Below, piece after piece: positions 1-6,204 of a stretch of 6,744 bases of DNA. The stretch's first letter is position 1. Every line of letters starts with the position of its first letter. Origin of the DNA: an uncultured Opitutaceae bacterium (lineage in GTDB: Bacteria; Verrucomicrobiota; Verrucomicrobiia; Opitutales; Opitutaceae); NCBI GenBank assembly GCA_903885525.1, contig CAISJA010000125.1, positions 1 to 6,744 on the forward strand. Direction: 5' to 3'. Below the pieces are notes generated by a model, which was not told the origin of the DNA, did not search any database, and saw only the letters and a list, made by a program, of their open reading frames with translations. A program made the translations under genes and the position numbers.

Positions 1-2781
1 GCGCGCGATGTGCAGGCGGCGATCAACGCCGCCGGCGGGGATCTGCCCGCCAACCTCCCGACCAAACCCAACTACGAAAAGGCCAATCCCTCTGATTCGC
101 CGATCATGCTGCTGGCGCTGACTTCCGATACGATGGCACGGGGGGACGTCTACAACTACGCCGTGGATGTCCTGGCCCAGAAGGTCAGCCAGGTCCAAGG
201 GGTGGGCCAGGTGCAGGTCAGCGGGGCGGAGAAATCCGCGGTGCGGGTGCAGGTCGACCCGGCCTATCTGGCGTCGCTCGGGCTCGGCCTGGACGATATC
301 CGCAACTTCCTCGGCAAGACCAACGCCAACCAACCCAAGGGGGCGCTCGACGGGCCCGAGGTGTCGTATGCGCTGCGGGTCAACGACCAGCTCACCCGGG
401 CCCGCGACTACCAGCCGCTGGTGGCCTTCGCGCGCGCCGCAGGGGCCGTGCGTCTCAGTGACATCGGCACCGTGGTCGACAGTGTGGAAAACACCCGCCA
501 GGCCGGCTGGTACAACGGAAAGCCCGCGGTGCTGCTGATCATCTTCAAGCAGGCCGGGGCCAACGTCATCGAGACCGTCGACCGGATCCGCGCCCTGCTG
601 CCCATCCTACAACGATGGATGCCGCCCGCCATCAGGCTCTCCATCCAGACCGACCGCACGGCCACCATCCGTTCGTCGGTGGCGCACATCGAGTTTACCC
701 TGCTGGTGTCGATCGCCCTCGTGGTGATGACCGTCTTTCTTTTCCTGCGGCGATTCTGGGCCACCGCGATTCCCAGCTTCACCGTCCCGCTGGCCTTGGC
801 CGGGACGTTCGGCATCATGTACCTGACCGGCTACACCCTCGACAATCTGTCGCTGATGGCCCTCGCCGTGTCGGTCGGCTTCGTGGTCGACGACGCCATC
901 GTCGTCATCGAGAACATCGTGCGCCAGCTCGAGGCCGGCCATCCGCCGGTCGAGGCGGCGTTGCTGGGCGCCCGGCAGATCGGCTTCACCGTGGTCTCCA
1001 TGAGCCTCTCGCTGGTGGCCGTCTTCATCCCGCTGCTCTTCATGACCGGACTGATCGGGCGACTCTTCCATGAGTTTGCGGTCACCCTGACGGCCTCCAT
1101 TCTGGTGTCGGCCATCGTGTCGCTGACCTTCACCCCGATGATGTGCAGCCGGTTCCTGCGGCACGAGAGCCAGGAGGAGAAGCCCAACCGGTTTTTCCGG
1201 GCACTGGAGGGCGCCTTCGCGTGGATGCTGCGGAGTTATGAAAGCAGCCTCCGCTGGGTGCTCCGGCGGGAATACCTGATGCTGGGGGTGACCTTGGCGA
1301 CGATGGTGGGCACGGTGGTCCTCTACCTGATGGTGCCGAAAGGTTTTTTCCCGCAGCAGGACACCGGCTCCATGGGCGCCTTCACCGAGGCGGCCCAGGA
1401 CGTCTCGTTCCAGTCGCTGGTGAAGAAACAGCAGCAGGTGAACAGCATCGTGCTGAGTGATCCGGCCATCGCCTCGACCGCTGCCTTCATGAGCGGCGGC
1501 AGCAACACGGCGCGCATGTTCATCTCGCTCAAACCGCTGGAGGAACGGAAAGTGGGCATCCAGGAGGTCATCGGCCGGTTGCGGCGCCGGCTGGCGGGCA
1601 TCGAGGGTGCCTCACTCTTCATGCAAGCCGCCCAGGACATCCGTTTTGGGGGACGGGGTTCCAAGAGCACCTACCAGTACACGCTCACCAGTTCGGACCT
1701 GGAGGAGCTCAGCCGCGGCTCCGCGGCACTCGTGGAAAAGCTCAGGCAGGTGCCGCAATTCCTCGATGTGACCACCGACCAGCAGGCGACCGGGCTGGAG
1801 GCGCGGGTGGTGGTGGATCGGACCGCCGTGGCCCGCTTGGGGCTGAAGCTGACGGACATCGATGCCGTGCTGTACGATTCCTTCGGGCAGCGCCAAGTCT
1901 CTACCATCTATACCGCGCTGACGCAGCACCACGTCATCCTGGAGGCGGTCCCGCAGTATCAGCTCGACCCGGCTTCCCTCGACAAGATTTACGTCAAATC
2001 CACCACCACCAACAAACTCGTGCCGCTGGGAGCGGTGGCCCGGGTGGAACGCTCCAACACCGCGCTGTCGGTCAACCATCAGGGGCAGTTTCCCGCGATC
2101 ACGGTCTCCTTCAACCTTGCGCCCGGTTTTTCCCTCAGCCAGGCGGCCGCGGTCATCGACCGGACGGTCGCCGCGCTGCATCTGCCGGGGTCGGTGCATG
2201 GGAGTTTCCAAGGCACCGCCAAGGTTTTTGAACAGTCCCTCGCCAGCGAACCGACCCTCATCCTGGCCTCGATCCTCGCGGTCTACATCATCCTTGGCAT
2301 GTTGTACGAGAGCCTGATCCACCCCCTCACCATCCTGTCCACGCTGCCTTCCGCCGGGGTCGGCGCCCTGCTGGCCATGCTGATCACGGGCCACGAGCTG
2401 ACCATCGTGGCGCTCATCGGCATCATCCTGCTGATCGGGATCGTGAAGAAAAATGCGATCATGATGATAGATTTCGCCCTGCAAGAGGAACGCCACGGGG
2501 GGCTGCCGCCGCAGGAGGCGATCTTCCGCGCCTGTGTGGTCCGCTTCCGTCCGATCATGATGACCACGATGGCGGCGCTCTTCGGGGCCATCCCCCTGGC
2601 GCTCTCCGGCGGCGTGGGGGCGGAGCTGCACCAGCCGCTCGGCATCTCCATAGTGGGCGGCTTGCTGCTCTCGCAGGTGCTCACGCTCTACACCACCCCG
2701 GTGATTTATCTGGCCCTCGACCGGTTGCGGCGCCGTTTCCATGCACCCGTCCTCCCGGTGCCGGCAGCCCAGCGGCCTTGA
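1..2781 (+). CDS. mdtC: MdtC-like RND multidrug efflux permease, 5'-truncated by window edge
   Basis: Inner-membrane proton/drug antiporter subunit of a tripartite efflux pump, working with a periplasmic adaptor and an outer-membrane channel. The reading frame is open from base 1 (A-R-D-V-Q-A-A) to the TGA at 2779-2781. The 926 visible residues match the family from about residue 105 of E. coli MdtC as I remember it, so roughly 104 N-terminal residues, including TM1, lie outside. The GTG at position 10 is an internal valine, not a start. Visible hallmarks are ANPSDSPIM in the porter domain, TM2 near visible residues 232-248, the TM4 proton-relay pair D297-D298 in GFVVDDAIVVIEN, FGQRQVSTIY, SVNHQG, GSFQGTAKVF, and the TM10 lysine K817 in GIVKKNAIMMIDF. 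It ends with the usual RFRPIMMTT and PLGISIVGG blocks and the TM12 TLYTTPVIY segment. Sequence details such as LSGG and QPLGI favour MdtC over MdtB. Substrates cannot be read from sequence. No gene for an outer-membrane channel follows it. Confidence 0.95.
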   Translation, partial: ARDVQAAINAAGGDLPANLPTKPNYEKANPSDSPIMLLALTSDTMARGDVYNYAVDVLAQKVSQVQGVGQVQVSGAEKSAVRVQVDPAYLASLGLGLDDIRNFLGKTNANQPKGALDGPEVSYALRVNDQLTRARDYQPLVAFARAAGAVRLSDIGTVVDSVENTRQAGWYNGKPAVLLIIFKQAGANVIETVDRIRALLPILQRWMPPAIRLSIQTDRTATIRSSVAHIEFTLLVSIALVVMTVFLFLRRFWATAIPSFTVPLALAGTFGIMYLTGYTLDNLSLMALAVSVGFVVDDAIVVIENIVRQLEAGHPPVEAALLGARQIGFTVVSMSLSLVAVFIPLLFMTGLIGRLFHEFAVTLTASILVSAIVSLTFTPMMCSRFLRHESQEEKPNRFFRALEGAFAWMLRSYESSLRWVLRREYLMLGVTLATMVGTVVLYLMVPKGFFPQQDTGSMGAFTEAAQDVSFQSLVKKQQQVNSIVLSDPAIASTAAFMSGGSNTARMFISLKPLEERKVGIQEVIGRLRRRLAGIEGASLFMQAAQDIRFGGRGSKSTYQYTLTSSDLEELSRGSAALVEKLRQVPQFLDVTTDQQATGLEARVVVDRTAVARLGLKLTDIDAVLYDSFGQRQVSTIYTALTQHHVILEAVPQYQLDPASLDKIYVKSTTTNKLVPLGAVARVERSNTALSVNHQGQFPAITVSFNLAPGFSLSQAAAVIDRTVAALHLPGSVHGSFQGTAKVFEQSLASEPTLILASILAVYIILGMLYESLIHPLTILSTLPSAGVGALLAMLITGHELTIVALIGIILLIGIVKKNAIMMIDFALQEERHGGLPPQEAIFRACVVRFRPIMMTTMAALFGAIPLALSGGVGAELHQPLGISIVGGLLLSQVLTLYTTPVIYLALDRLRRRFHAPVLPVPAAQRP

Positions 2782-2826
2782 GCCGAATCCCCGGACCCTT
2801 CCAACGGGCGTAGTTTCCTGTGGTCA

Positions 2827-2842
2827 GCCCCCACCGGGGGGC
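2827..2842. terminator. GC-only hairpin in convergent gap, weak terminator candidate
   Basis: A 6-bp perfect stem (GCCCCC with GGGGGC) and a four-base loop lie in the 66-bp gap between the RND gene stop and the stop of the minus-strand unknown gene. It begins 5 bp past the latter's TGA. Neither strand has a T-run after the stem, so it lacks half of an intrinsic terminator. It may slow or end transcription from both sides, or be chance in GC-rich DNA. Confidence 0.25.
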
Positions 2843-2847
2843 GCGCT

Positions 2848-3507
2848 TCAACTATCCCCGTCGGCCTGACGGCACTCGTGCATGACCCGGAGCCAGATTT
2901 CCCGGAGATCAAAGAGGCGGGGTAGCGCGAAATCGCGGTAGCGGGCCAGGAGGGTGGCGTCGGAAAGCTCGGCCTGGCCCAGGCGGGCCAGCACCTCGTT
3001 GAGTTCCCGCAGGGCGCGTTTGAAAAAGCAGATGGCGAGGGCGTAATCGCCCAGATCGAGCGCCTGGGCCGCCTGCAGGGCGCATTCGCGCCCGCGAAAG
3101 AGGGAGCTTTGCACCGCAAGGCTCAGGGCGGGGGAGATCCGGTCGGGATGAACCGCGATCCGTTCCCAGTTCACGAGCAGGCTGGTATAGAGCGCCTTGG
3201 TGGCGATATGGACCGGATTGCGGTGGAGGGTGTAAGGCTCCCATTCCCCCGGAAAGTTTTCCTCACCGGACTCCAGGCTGGCACCGGGCTCCGGCTCCTC
3301 GGGCAATTCAATCTCCCAGCCCATCTGCCGGGCGACCTCGTCGATCCGGTCGGGGTTTCCCGCCGCCTGTTCGTAGTGCCGCAGATAGTCCCGGACGGCG
3401 GTCTCATGCTCGGCCAGATACTCTTCCCAATCGGTTTCGGTCCAAGACAGTTCGTTTTTTTCGTCACCATCACCCTCGAACAGTCCGTCCGTGTCTTTGT
3501 TGGTCAT
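2848..3507 (-). CDS. Hypothetical protein, 219 aa, acidic N-terminus and helical C-terminal half
   Basis: I do not recognise a family. With the ATG at 3507-3505 the product begins MTNKDTDGLFEG and has 219 residues. Roughly the first 85 residues are rich in Asp and Glu, with WTETDWEEYLAEHE and a low-complexity Glu/Pro stretch (ELPEEPEPG). The rest looks alpha-helical and cytosolic, with no signal peptide or membrane span. The stretch AQALDLGDYALAICFFKRAL resembles one TPR-like helical hairpin, which is only a hint of a protein-binding role. The frame stays open upstream to 3825, but that extension lies antisense to the acylphosphatase gene and reads as a shadow, so I reject it. A second possible ATG at 3576 would add 23 residues. 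No Shine-Dalgarno is visible before either. It is transcribed divergently from the acylphosphatase gene and converges on the RND gene. The even residue mix and clean ends support a real gene. Confidence 0.75.
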   Translation of the reverse strand: MTNKDTDGLFEGDGDEKNELSWTETDWEEYLAEHETAVRDYLRHYEQAAGNPDRIDEVARQMGWEIELPEEPEPGASLESGEENFPGEWEPYTLHRNPVHIATKALYTSLLVNWERIAVHPDRISPALSLAVQSSLFRGRECALQAAQALDLGDYALAICFFKRALRELNEVLARLGQAELSDATLLARYRDFALPRLFDLREIWLRVMHECRQADGDS

Positions 3508-3522
3508 GCTGGATGCGCTGGG

Positions 3523-3558
3523 GCGCAAGGGGACTGTGGTTGTCCGGCACCCTTGCGC
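3523..3558. repeat. Perfect 9-bp inverted repeat in divergent intergenic region
   Basis: The left arm GCGCAAGGG at 3523-3531 and the right arm CCCTTGCGC at 3550-3558 are exact reverse complements, separated by 18 bp. The right arm also overlaps a self-complementary TTGCGCAA at 3553-3560. The site fills the start of the 120-bp gap (3508-3627) between the divergent 219-aa gene and the acylphosphatase gene, 16 bp upstream of the former's ATG. It could be an operator for a dimeric regulator of one or both genes, or a hairpin in either leader. The remaining 3561-3627 stretch holds no convincing promoter that I can see. Confidence 0.45.
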
Positions 3559-3627
3559 AATGAAAATTCCCGTCATCGTGCCGGAGGTTGGGATTGAAAC
3601 CGCCTTCGGGCCGCGCTGGGATGAGGC

Positions 3628-3903
3628 ATGCCAAGTGTCCACCATGTCATTGCGCATTATTCCGGACATGTGCAGGGCGTGGGATTCCGCTACCAGACCT
3701 TGCAGGTGGCCAAGGGGTTTGAGGTGAGCGGCTATGTGCAAAATCTGGCCGACGGCCGGGTGCTGCTGGAGGCCGAAGGAAGGCGGGAGGAGGTGGAAGC
3801 CTTCCTCGCCGCGGTGGCGGAGCACCTGGACGGCTACATCCGCCAGGCGGACAGGGCGGTAATTCCACTGCCCGCCGGTTTCCGGGGTTTTGCCCTGCGT
3901 TGA
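3628..3903 (+). CDS. acyP: Acylphosphatase
   Basis: Small cytosolic enzyme that hydrolyses the carboxyl-phosphate bond of acyl phosphates (EC 3.6.1.7). The 91-residue length is typical of the family. The signature GHVQGVGFRY spans residues 13-22, with the phosphate-binding catalytic arginine at R21. The second signature GYVQNLADGRVLLEAEG spans residues 35-51, with catalytic N39. Strand and helix order (strand at the N-terminus, helix at about 22-30, EEVEAFLAAV helix at about 54-63) fits the ferredoxin-like fold. ATG at 3628 is the earliest possible start, since an in-frame TGA lies at 3622-3624. A GGGA at 3618-3621 sits 6 bases ahead and can serve as ribosome binding site. It is the first gene of a plus-strand group leading to menA, but a 62-bp gap follows, so co-transcription is uncertain. 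Its physiological substrate is unknown. Confidence 0.95.
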   Translation: MPSVHHVIAHYSGHVQGVGFRYQTLQVAKGFEVSGYVQNLADGRVLLEAEGRREEVEAFLAAVAEHLDGYIRQADRAVIPLPAGFRGFALR

Positions 3904-3922
3904 TTTTGGCTGCGGGATGCCT

Positions 3923-3952
3923 TTGACAAGGCTGCCGGCAATCCTCTGGATA
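3923..3952 (+). promoter_or_regulatory. Possible sigma-70 type promoter before the membrane-protein/menA pair
   Basis: A perfect TTGACA at 3923-3928 lies in the gap after the acylphosphatase gene. At 18 bp spacing the -10 candidate is TGGATA (3947-3952), a poor match to TATAAT. Transcription from it would start only a few bases before the ATG at 3966, giving a very short leader. The -35 match is striking but the weak -10 keeps confidence low. Confidence 0.3.
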
Positions 3953-3965
3953 GGCGGCCCGGCCC

Positions 3966-4613
3966 ATGCAAGAACACTTCCTCATCGACTGGCTCTACCT
4001 GGTCCCCGCCGTGTTTCTGCTGCTTTTTCCGCGCCCGTGGATGAAAGCCGGGCGCTGGCTCCAAAACCATCGCAAGCCACGGGAAACCCTTGAAAAATTT
4101 GCCGAACAGGGCGGACAGGACCCGGAGGATAAATCGGTGAATCTCGGGCGGGAGCTGGCCAACAAACGCAACTACCTCGACTTCTTCCGCGCCCTCATCG
4201 GCGGCTACGCCCTTTGGCACTGCAGCTTCGAGGCCAGCGGGGAGACGAGTGAGATGATCGGGCTCGGCTTGGGTGCCACGGTCGGACTCGCGGGACTGTT
4301 GCTGCAATCGGTGCGCTGGGGCAAAAAAGTCAATTTCTACGCCCCGCTGTTCTACATCGCAGGATTTTGCATCTCACATGGCAACCCCTACGACGGACTT
4401 TTCGCCTTGCTGCTCACCTTGGCATGCAATCCGGCCATCCCGAATCCGCGGATTTTTCTCACCTGCTTCGCGTTGCTGCTGCTGTCCTTCGGCTGGCTTT
4501 TTGACAGCGACATCGCCATCATGGCCACGAACACCGTCTTTTCCTCGGTGGTCCCGGTGTTCAGCCTGCTGGCGGGCCGGCCGCTGGTGGTTTTTTTCAA
4601 GAAGGCGAAATAG
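3966..4613 (+). CDS. Hypothetical multi-pass membrane protein, 215 aa, upstream of menA
   Basis: I do not recognise a family. The product starts MQEHFLIDWLYLVPAVFLLL, a hydrophobic helix at about 6-22. A basic, polar, presumably soluble loop follows (about 23-70, with WMKAGRWLQNHRKPRETLEKF and ELANKRNYLDFFRAL). More hydrophobic segments lie at about 76-88, 98-116, 124-138, 143-154, 163-180 and 190-211, ending in the basic tail FFKKAK. That suggests an inner-membrane protein with five to seven spans, though I cannot fix the exact number. I see no known catalytic motif. Paired charged or polar residues within spans (D180, D182, H138) could matter. The start is preceded by a weak AGGCGG at 3952-3957. 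The stop lies 8 bp before menA and overlaps its ribosome binding site, so the two are probably an operon. A link to quinone or envelope biology is a context guess only. Confidence 0.8.
   Translation: MQEHFLIDWLYLVPAVFLLLFPRPWMKAGRWLQNHRKPRETLEKFAEQGGQDPEDKSVNLGRELANKRNYLDFFRALIGGYALWHCSFEASGETSEMIGLGLGATVGLAGLLLQSVRWGKKVNFYAPLFYIAGFCISHGNPYDGLFALLLTLACNPAIPNPRIFLTCFALLLLSFGWLFDSDIAIMATNTVFSSVVPVFSLLAGRPLVVFFKKAK
4566..4597 (+). terminator. Hairpin plus T7 run inside gene end, possible attenuator ahead of menA
   Basis: Arms 4566-4575 and 4581-4590 can form a 10-bp stem (six Watson-Crick pairs, four G-U wobbles) with a 5-base loop GCCGG. It is followed directly by seven T residues at 4591-4597. 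The form is that of an intrinsic terminator, yet it lies within the last codons of the 215-aa membrane-protein gene, 24 bp before the menA ATG. Because the T-run encodes Val-Phe-Phe it may be chance. If functional it would reduce read-through into menA, unless translating ribosomes keep the stem open. Confidence 0.22.
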
Positions 4614-4616
4614 GGA
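4612..4616 (+). promoter_or_regulatory. Shine-Dalgarno of menA overlapping upstream stop codon
   Basis: AGGGA lies five bases before the menA ATG at 4622 and shares its first two bases with the TAG stop (4611-4613) of the preceding gene. It is the best-placed ribosome binding site in the window, decides the menA start, and suggests translational coupling between the two genes. Confidence 0.55.
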
Positions 4617-4621
4617 CCGGT

Positions 4622-5506
4622 ATGGCCGATACCTGGCGCATGTGGTGGGAAGCCGCCCGGCCCAAGACGCTGCCGGCGGCGATCATCCCGGTGATGCTGG
4701 GGACCGCCTTGGCTAAAGCCCATGGGAGCCCACATTACCCCAAGGCATTGGTTTGCCTGGGCTTTTCGCTCCTGGTCCAGATCGGGACGAATTTCGCCAA
4801 CGACTATTTTGATTTCATCAAGGGGGCGGACACGGCGGAGCGGGTGGGTCCACGCCGGGCGGTCGCCTCCGGGCTGGTGACGCCGGCCGCGATGCTGGGG
4901 GCGACCTGGATCGTGTTTGCTGCCGCTTTTTGCCTGGGGCTTTTGCTGGTGCGGGAAGGAGGCTGGGGGCTCCTGCCGGTCGGGGTGCTCAGCATCCTCT
5001 GCGGCCTGGCCTACACCGGCGGGCCCTATCCTCTCGGTTACAACGGTCTGGGCGATGTGTTTGTCTTTTTCTTTTTCGGACTGGTGGCGGTGGGGGCCAC
5101 GTACTACGTGCAGGCGCATGGGCTGGCGCTGGAGGTCGGGCTCGTCGGCGCGGCGGCCGGTCTGCTCGCGGCCAATATTTTGGTCGTGAACAATTATCGT
5201 GATGCCGAGACGGATGCCCGCGCGGGCAAGCGCACGCTGGTCGTGCGTTTCGGCCGGCGCGCGGCGCTGTTCCAGTATGCCGGATCCATGGGGGCGGCGC
5301 TGGCCTGCCCGGTGTTTCTCCTCTTTCTCGGTTACGGTTGGCCGGTGCTCCTGCCCCTGCTGCTTGTCCCCGGGGCCATCCTTTACCCGCACCGACTCGC
5401 CCAGTCCCGGACTGCCGGGGAACAGATCGCCCTGCTTGGCTCCACCGCGCGCTTTCTGGCCGCCTATGGTATCTTGCTGGCCATCGGGCTGACGGCCGGG
5501 GCCTGA
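4622..5506 (+). CDS. menA: 1,4-dihydroxy-2-naphthoate polyprenyltransferase (MenA)
   Basis: Integral membrane prenyltransferase of the UbiA superfamily. It joins a polyprenyl diphosphate to 1,4-dihydroxy-2-naphthoate to give demethylmenaquinone, the membrane-bound step of menaquinone synthesis. The 294-residue length is normal. The N-terminal WWEAARPKTLPAAIIPVMLG block (8-27) is typical of MenA. The first Mg-diphosphate motif NDYFDFIKGAD covers residues 60-70 (D61, D64, D70). The second, NNYRDAETDARAGKRTL, covers 190-206 (R193, D194, D198, K203). Between them, YTGGPYPLGYNGLGDVFVFFFFG (131-153) matches the MenA pattern better than UbiA or chlorophyll synthase. Several hydrophobic spans follow the expected layout. 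It follows the unknown membrane-protein gene by 8 bp. The presence of menA implies a menaquinone-based respiratory chain. No other men or mqn gene is in the window. Confidence 0.94.
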   Translation: MADTWRMWWEAARPKTLPAAIIPVMLGTALAKAHGSPHYPKALVCLGFSLLVQIGTNFANDYFDFIKGADTAERVGPRRAVASGLVTPAAMLGATWIVFAAAFCLGLLLVREGGWGLLPVGVLSILCGLAYTGGPYPLGYNGLGDVFVFFFFGLVAVGATYYVQAHGLALEVGLVGAAAGLLAANILVVNNYRDAETDARAGKRTLVVRFGRRAALFQYAGSMGAALACPVFLLFLGYGWPVLLPLLLVPGAILYPHRLAQSRTAGEQIALLGSTARFLAAYGILLAIGLTAGA

Positions 5507-5533
5507 GCAGACTGAACCGGCAGACCGGGGCGC

Positions 5534-5560
5534 AAAAAAACCGGGGCCGCAGCCCCGGTT
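5534..5560 (-). terminator. Intrinsic terminator of trxA
   Basis: A perfect 9-bp stem (AACCGGGGC at 5539-5547 with GCCCCGGTT at 5552-5560) has a 4-base loop and, read on the minus strand, runs straight into seven T residues (5534-5540 as A on plus). It begins 10 bp past the trxA stop. On the plus strand no T-run follows the stem, so it serves the minus-strand group. It fills most of the 64-bp gap to the convergent menA gene. Confidence 0.85.
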
Positions 5561-5570
5561 GGGAAAACGC

Positions 5571-5894
5571 TCAGAGCTTGGCCGTGAGTTTGGCCTTGAG
5601 GGCCGCTTTGTCCATCATGCCGACATACTGGTCGGCTACGGCACCACCCTTGAAAAGGAGCAGGGTGGGGATGGCGCGGACACCGTACTGGGCGGCGAGA
5701 TCTCCGCTGTCGTCGACATTGACCTTGGCGACGCTCACCTTGCCGGCGAGCTCGACGGCGAGCTCCTCCAGGATCGGGGCGATCGCCTTGCAGGGGCCGC
5801 ACCACGGGGCCCAGAAATCGACGAGCACGGGTGTGGGGCCGGCCACGGCAGCTTTGAAGTTGTTGGTATCGAGAGTGGTGATGTTGGCGGACAT
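5571..5894 (-). CDS. trxA: Thioredoxin
   Basis: Cytosolic 107-residue protein disulfide reductase that passes electrons from thioredoxin reductase to targets such as ribonucleotide reductase and peroxiredoxins. The active site WCGPC is at residues 31-35 (C32, C35) within VDFWAPWCGPCK. The buried D26 and the cis-proline P76 of the RAIPTLLLF strand are both present, and the length equals that of classical TrxA, so the protein should be fully active. The ATG at 5894-5892 gives the standard N-terminus (MSANITTLDTNNF). No Shine-Dalgarno is visible before it. The 46-bp gap to the upstream 87-aa gene shows no convincing promoter. It may therefore be co-transcribed with that gene and scpA, or use a promoter inside the 87-aa gene. 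A strong terminator follows. Confidence 0.97.
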   Translation of the reverse strand: MSANITTLDTNNFKAAVAGPTPVLVDFWAPWCGPCKAIAPILEELAVELAGKVSVAKVNVDDSGDLAAQYGVRAIPTLLLFKGGAVADQYVGMMDKAALKAKLTAKL

Positions 5895-5940
5895 GATGGA
5901 CTGGAGTGAAGCGGAAAACGGGGGAAAGGCAATCCGGCGA

Positions 5941-6204
5941 TCAAACCGGGCGGGATTGGTGAATGATATCGGCCAATTCCGCGGGCTCGACTGCCTGCAG
6001 TGGTTTGCCGCGGGTTTTGAGGGTCTCGAAGGTCTTGACGATGGTTTCCGTCATGCGACCGTGGGTCTCCTCCGAGCCTCCCACCAAGGTGAATTGCTCT
6101 CCCCGGGTGAGGCGCTGGTGGCCGTCCTGATTGTCCAGACCGAGCCCGATCAAGTGGGCGGCAGCGGACTTAGACTTGGCCGGGCGGCGGGTGGGCTTCT
6201 TCAT
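5941..6204 (-). CDS. Small hypothetical protein, 87 aa, between scpA and trxA
   Basis: I do not recognise a named family, though the sequence looks constrained rather than random. The first 16 residues are strongly basic (MKKPTRRPAKSKSAAA). A compact polar region follows (HLIGLGLDNQDGHQRLTRGE, then FTLVGGSEETHGRMTETIVKTFETLKTRGK and an acidic VEPAELADIIHQ). There is no membrane segment, signal peptide or cysteine. The basic tail might touch nucleic acid, which is a guess. The ATG at 6204-6202 lies 35 bp inside the end of scpA in another frame and lacks a Shine-Dalgarno, so translation is probably coupled to scpA. The stop is TGA at 5943-5941. Residues such as HGRMTETIVKTFETLK read as an amphipathic helix. 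Confidence 0.75.
   Translation of the reverse strand: MKKPTRRPAKSKSAAAHLIGLGLDNQDGHQRLTRGEQFTLVGGSEETHGRMTETIVKTFETLKTRGKPLQAVEPAELADIIHQSRPV

Noticed and set aside
607..1187. Overlapping minus-strand open frames of 118-185 codons opposite the RND permease
   Set aside because: Two frames of the same antisense stretch are open at once, as expected from GC bias rather than coding.
1612..2742. Long minus-strand open frame (376 codons) opposite the RND permease
   Set aside because: It is fully antisense to a strongly conserved coding sequence and its translation is dominated by Arg, Gly, His, Gln and Asp. This is a normal shadow in GC-rich DNA.
3508..3825. Possible 106-residue N-terminal extension of the minus-strand unknown gene
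   Set aside because: Most of it lies antisense to the acylphosphatase gene, it crosses the divergent intergenic region, and its translation lacks the composition of the downstream protein.
4388..5392. Minus-strand open frame of 334 codons opposite the membrane protein and menA genes
   Set aside because: Antisense to menA with intact catalytic motifs on the plus strand; charged, low-complexity translation typical of a shadow.
5507..5570. Bidirectional terminator shared by menA and trxA
   Set aside because: The stem has a T-run only on the minus strand; on the plus strand it is followed by GGGAAAAC, so no intrinsic terminator for menA is visible.
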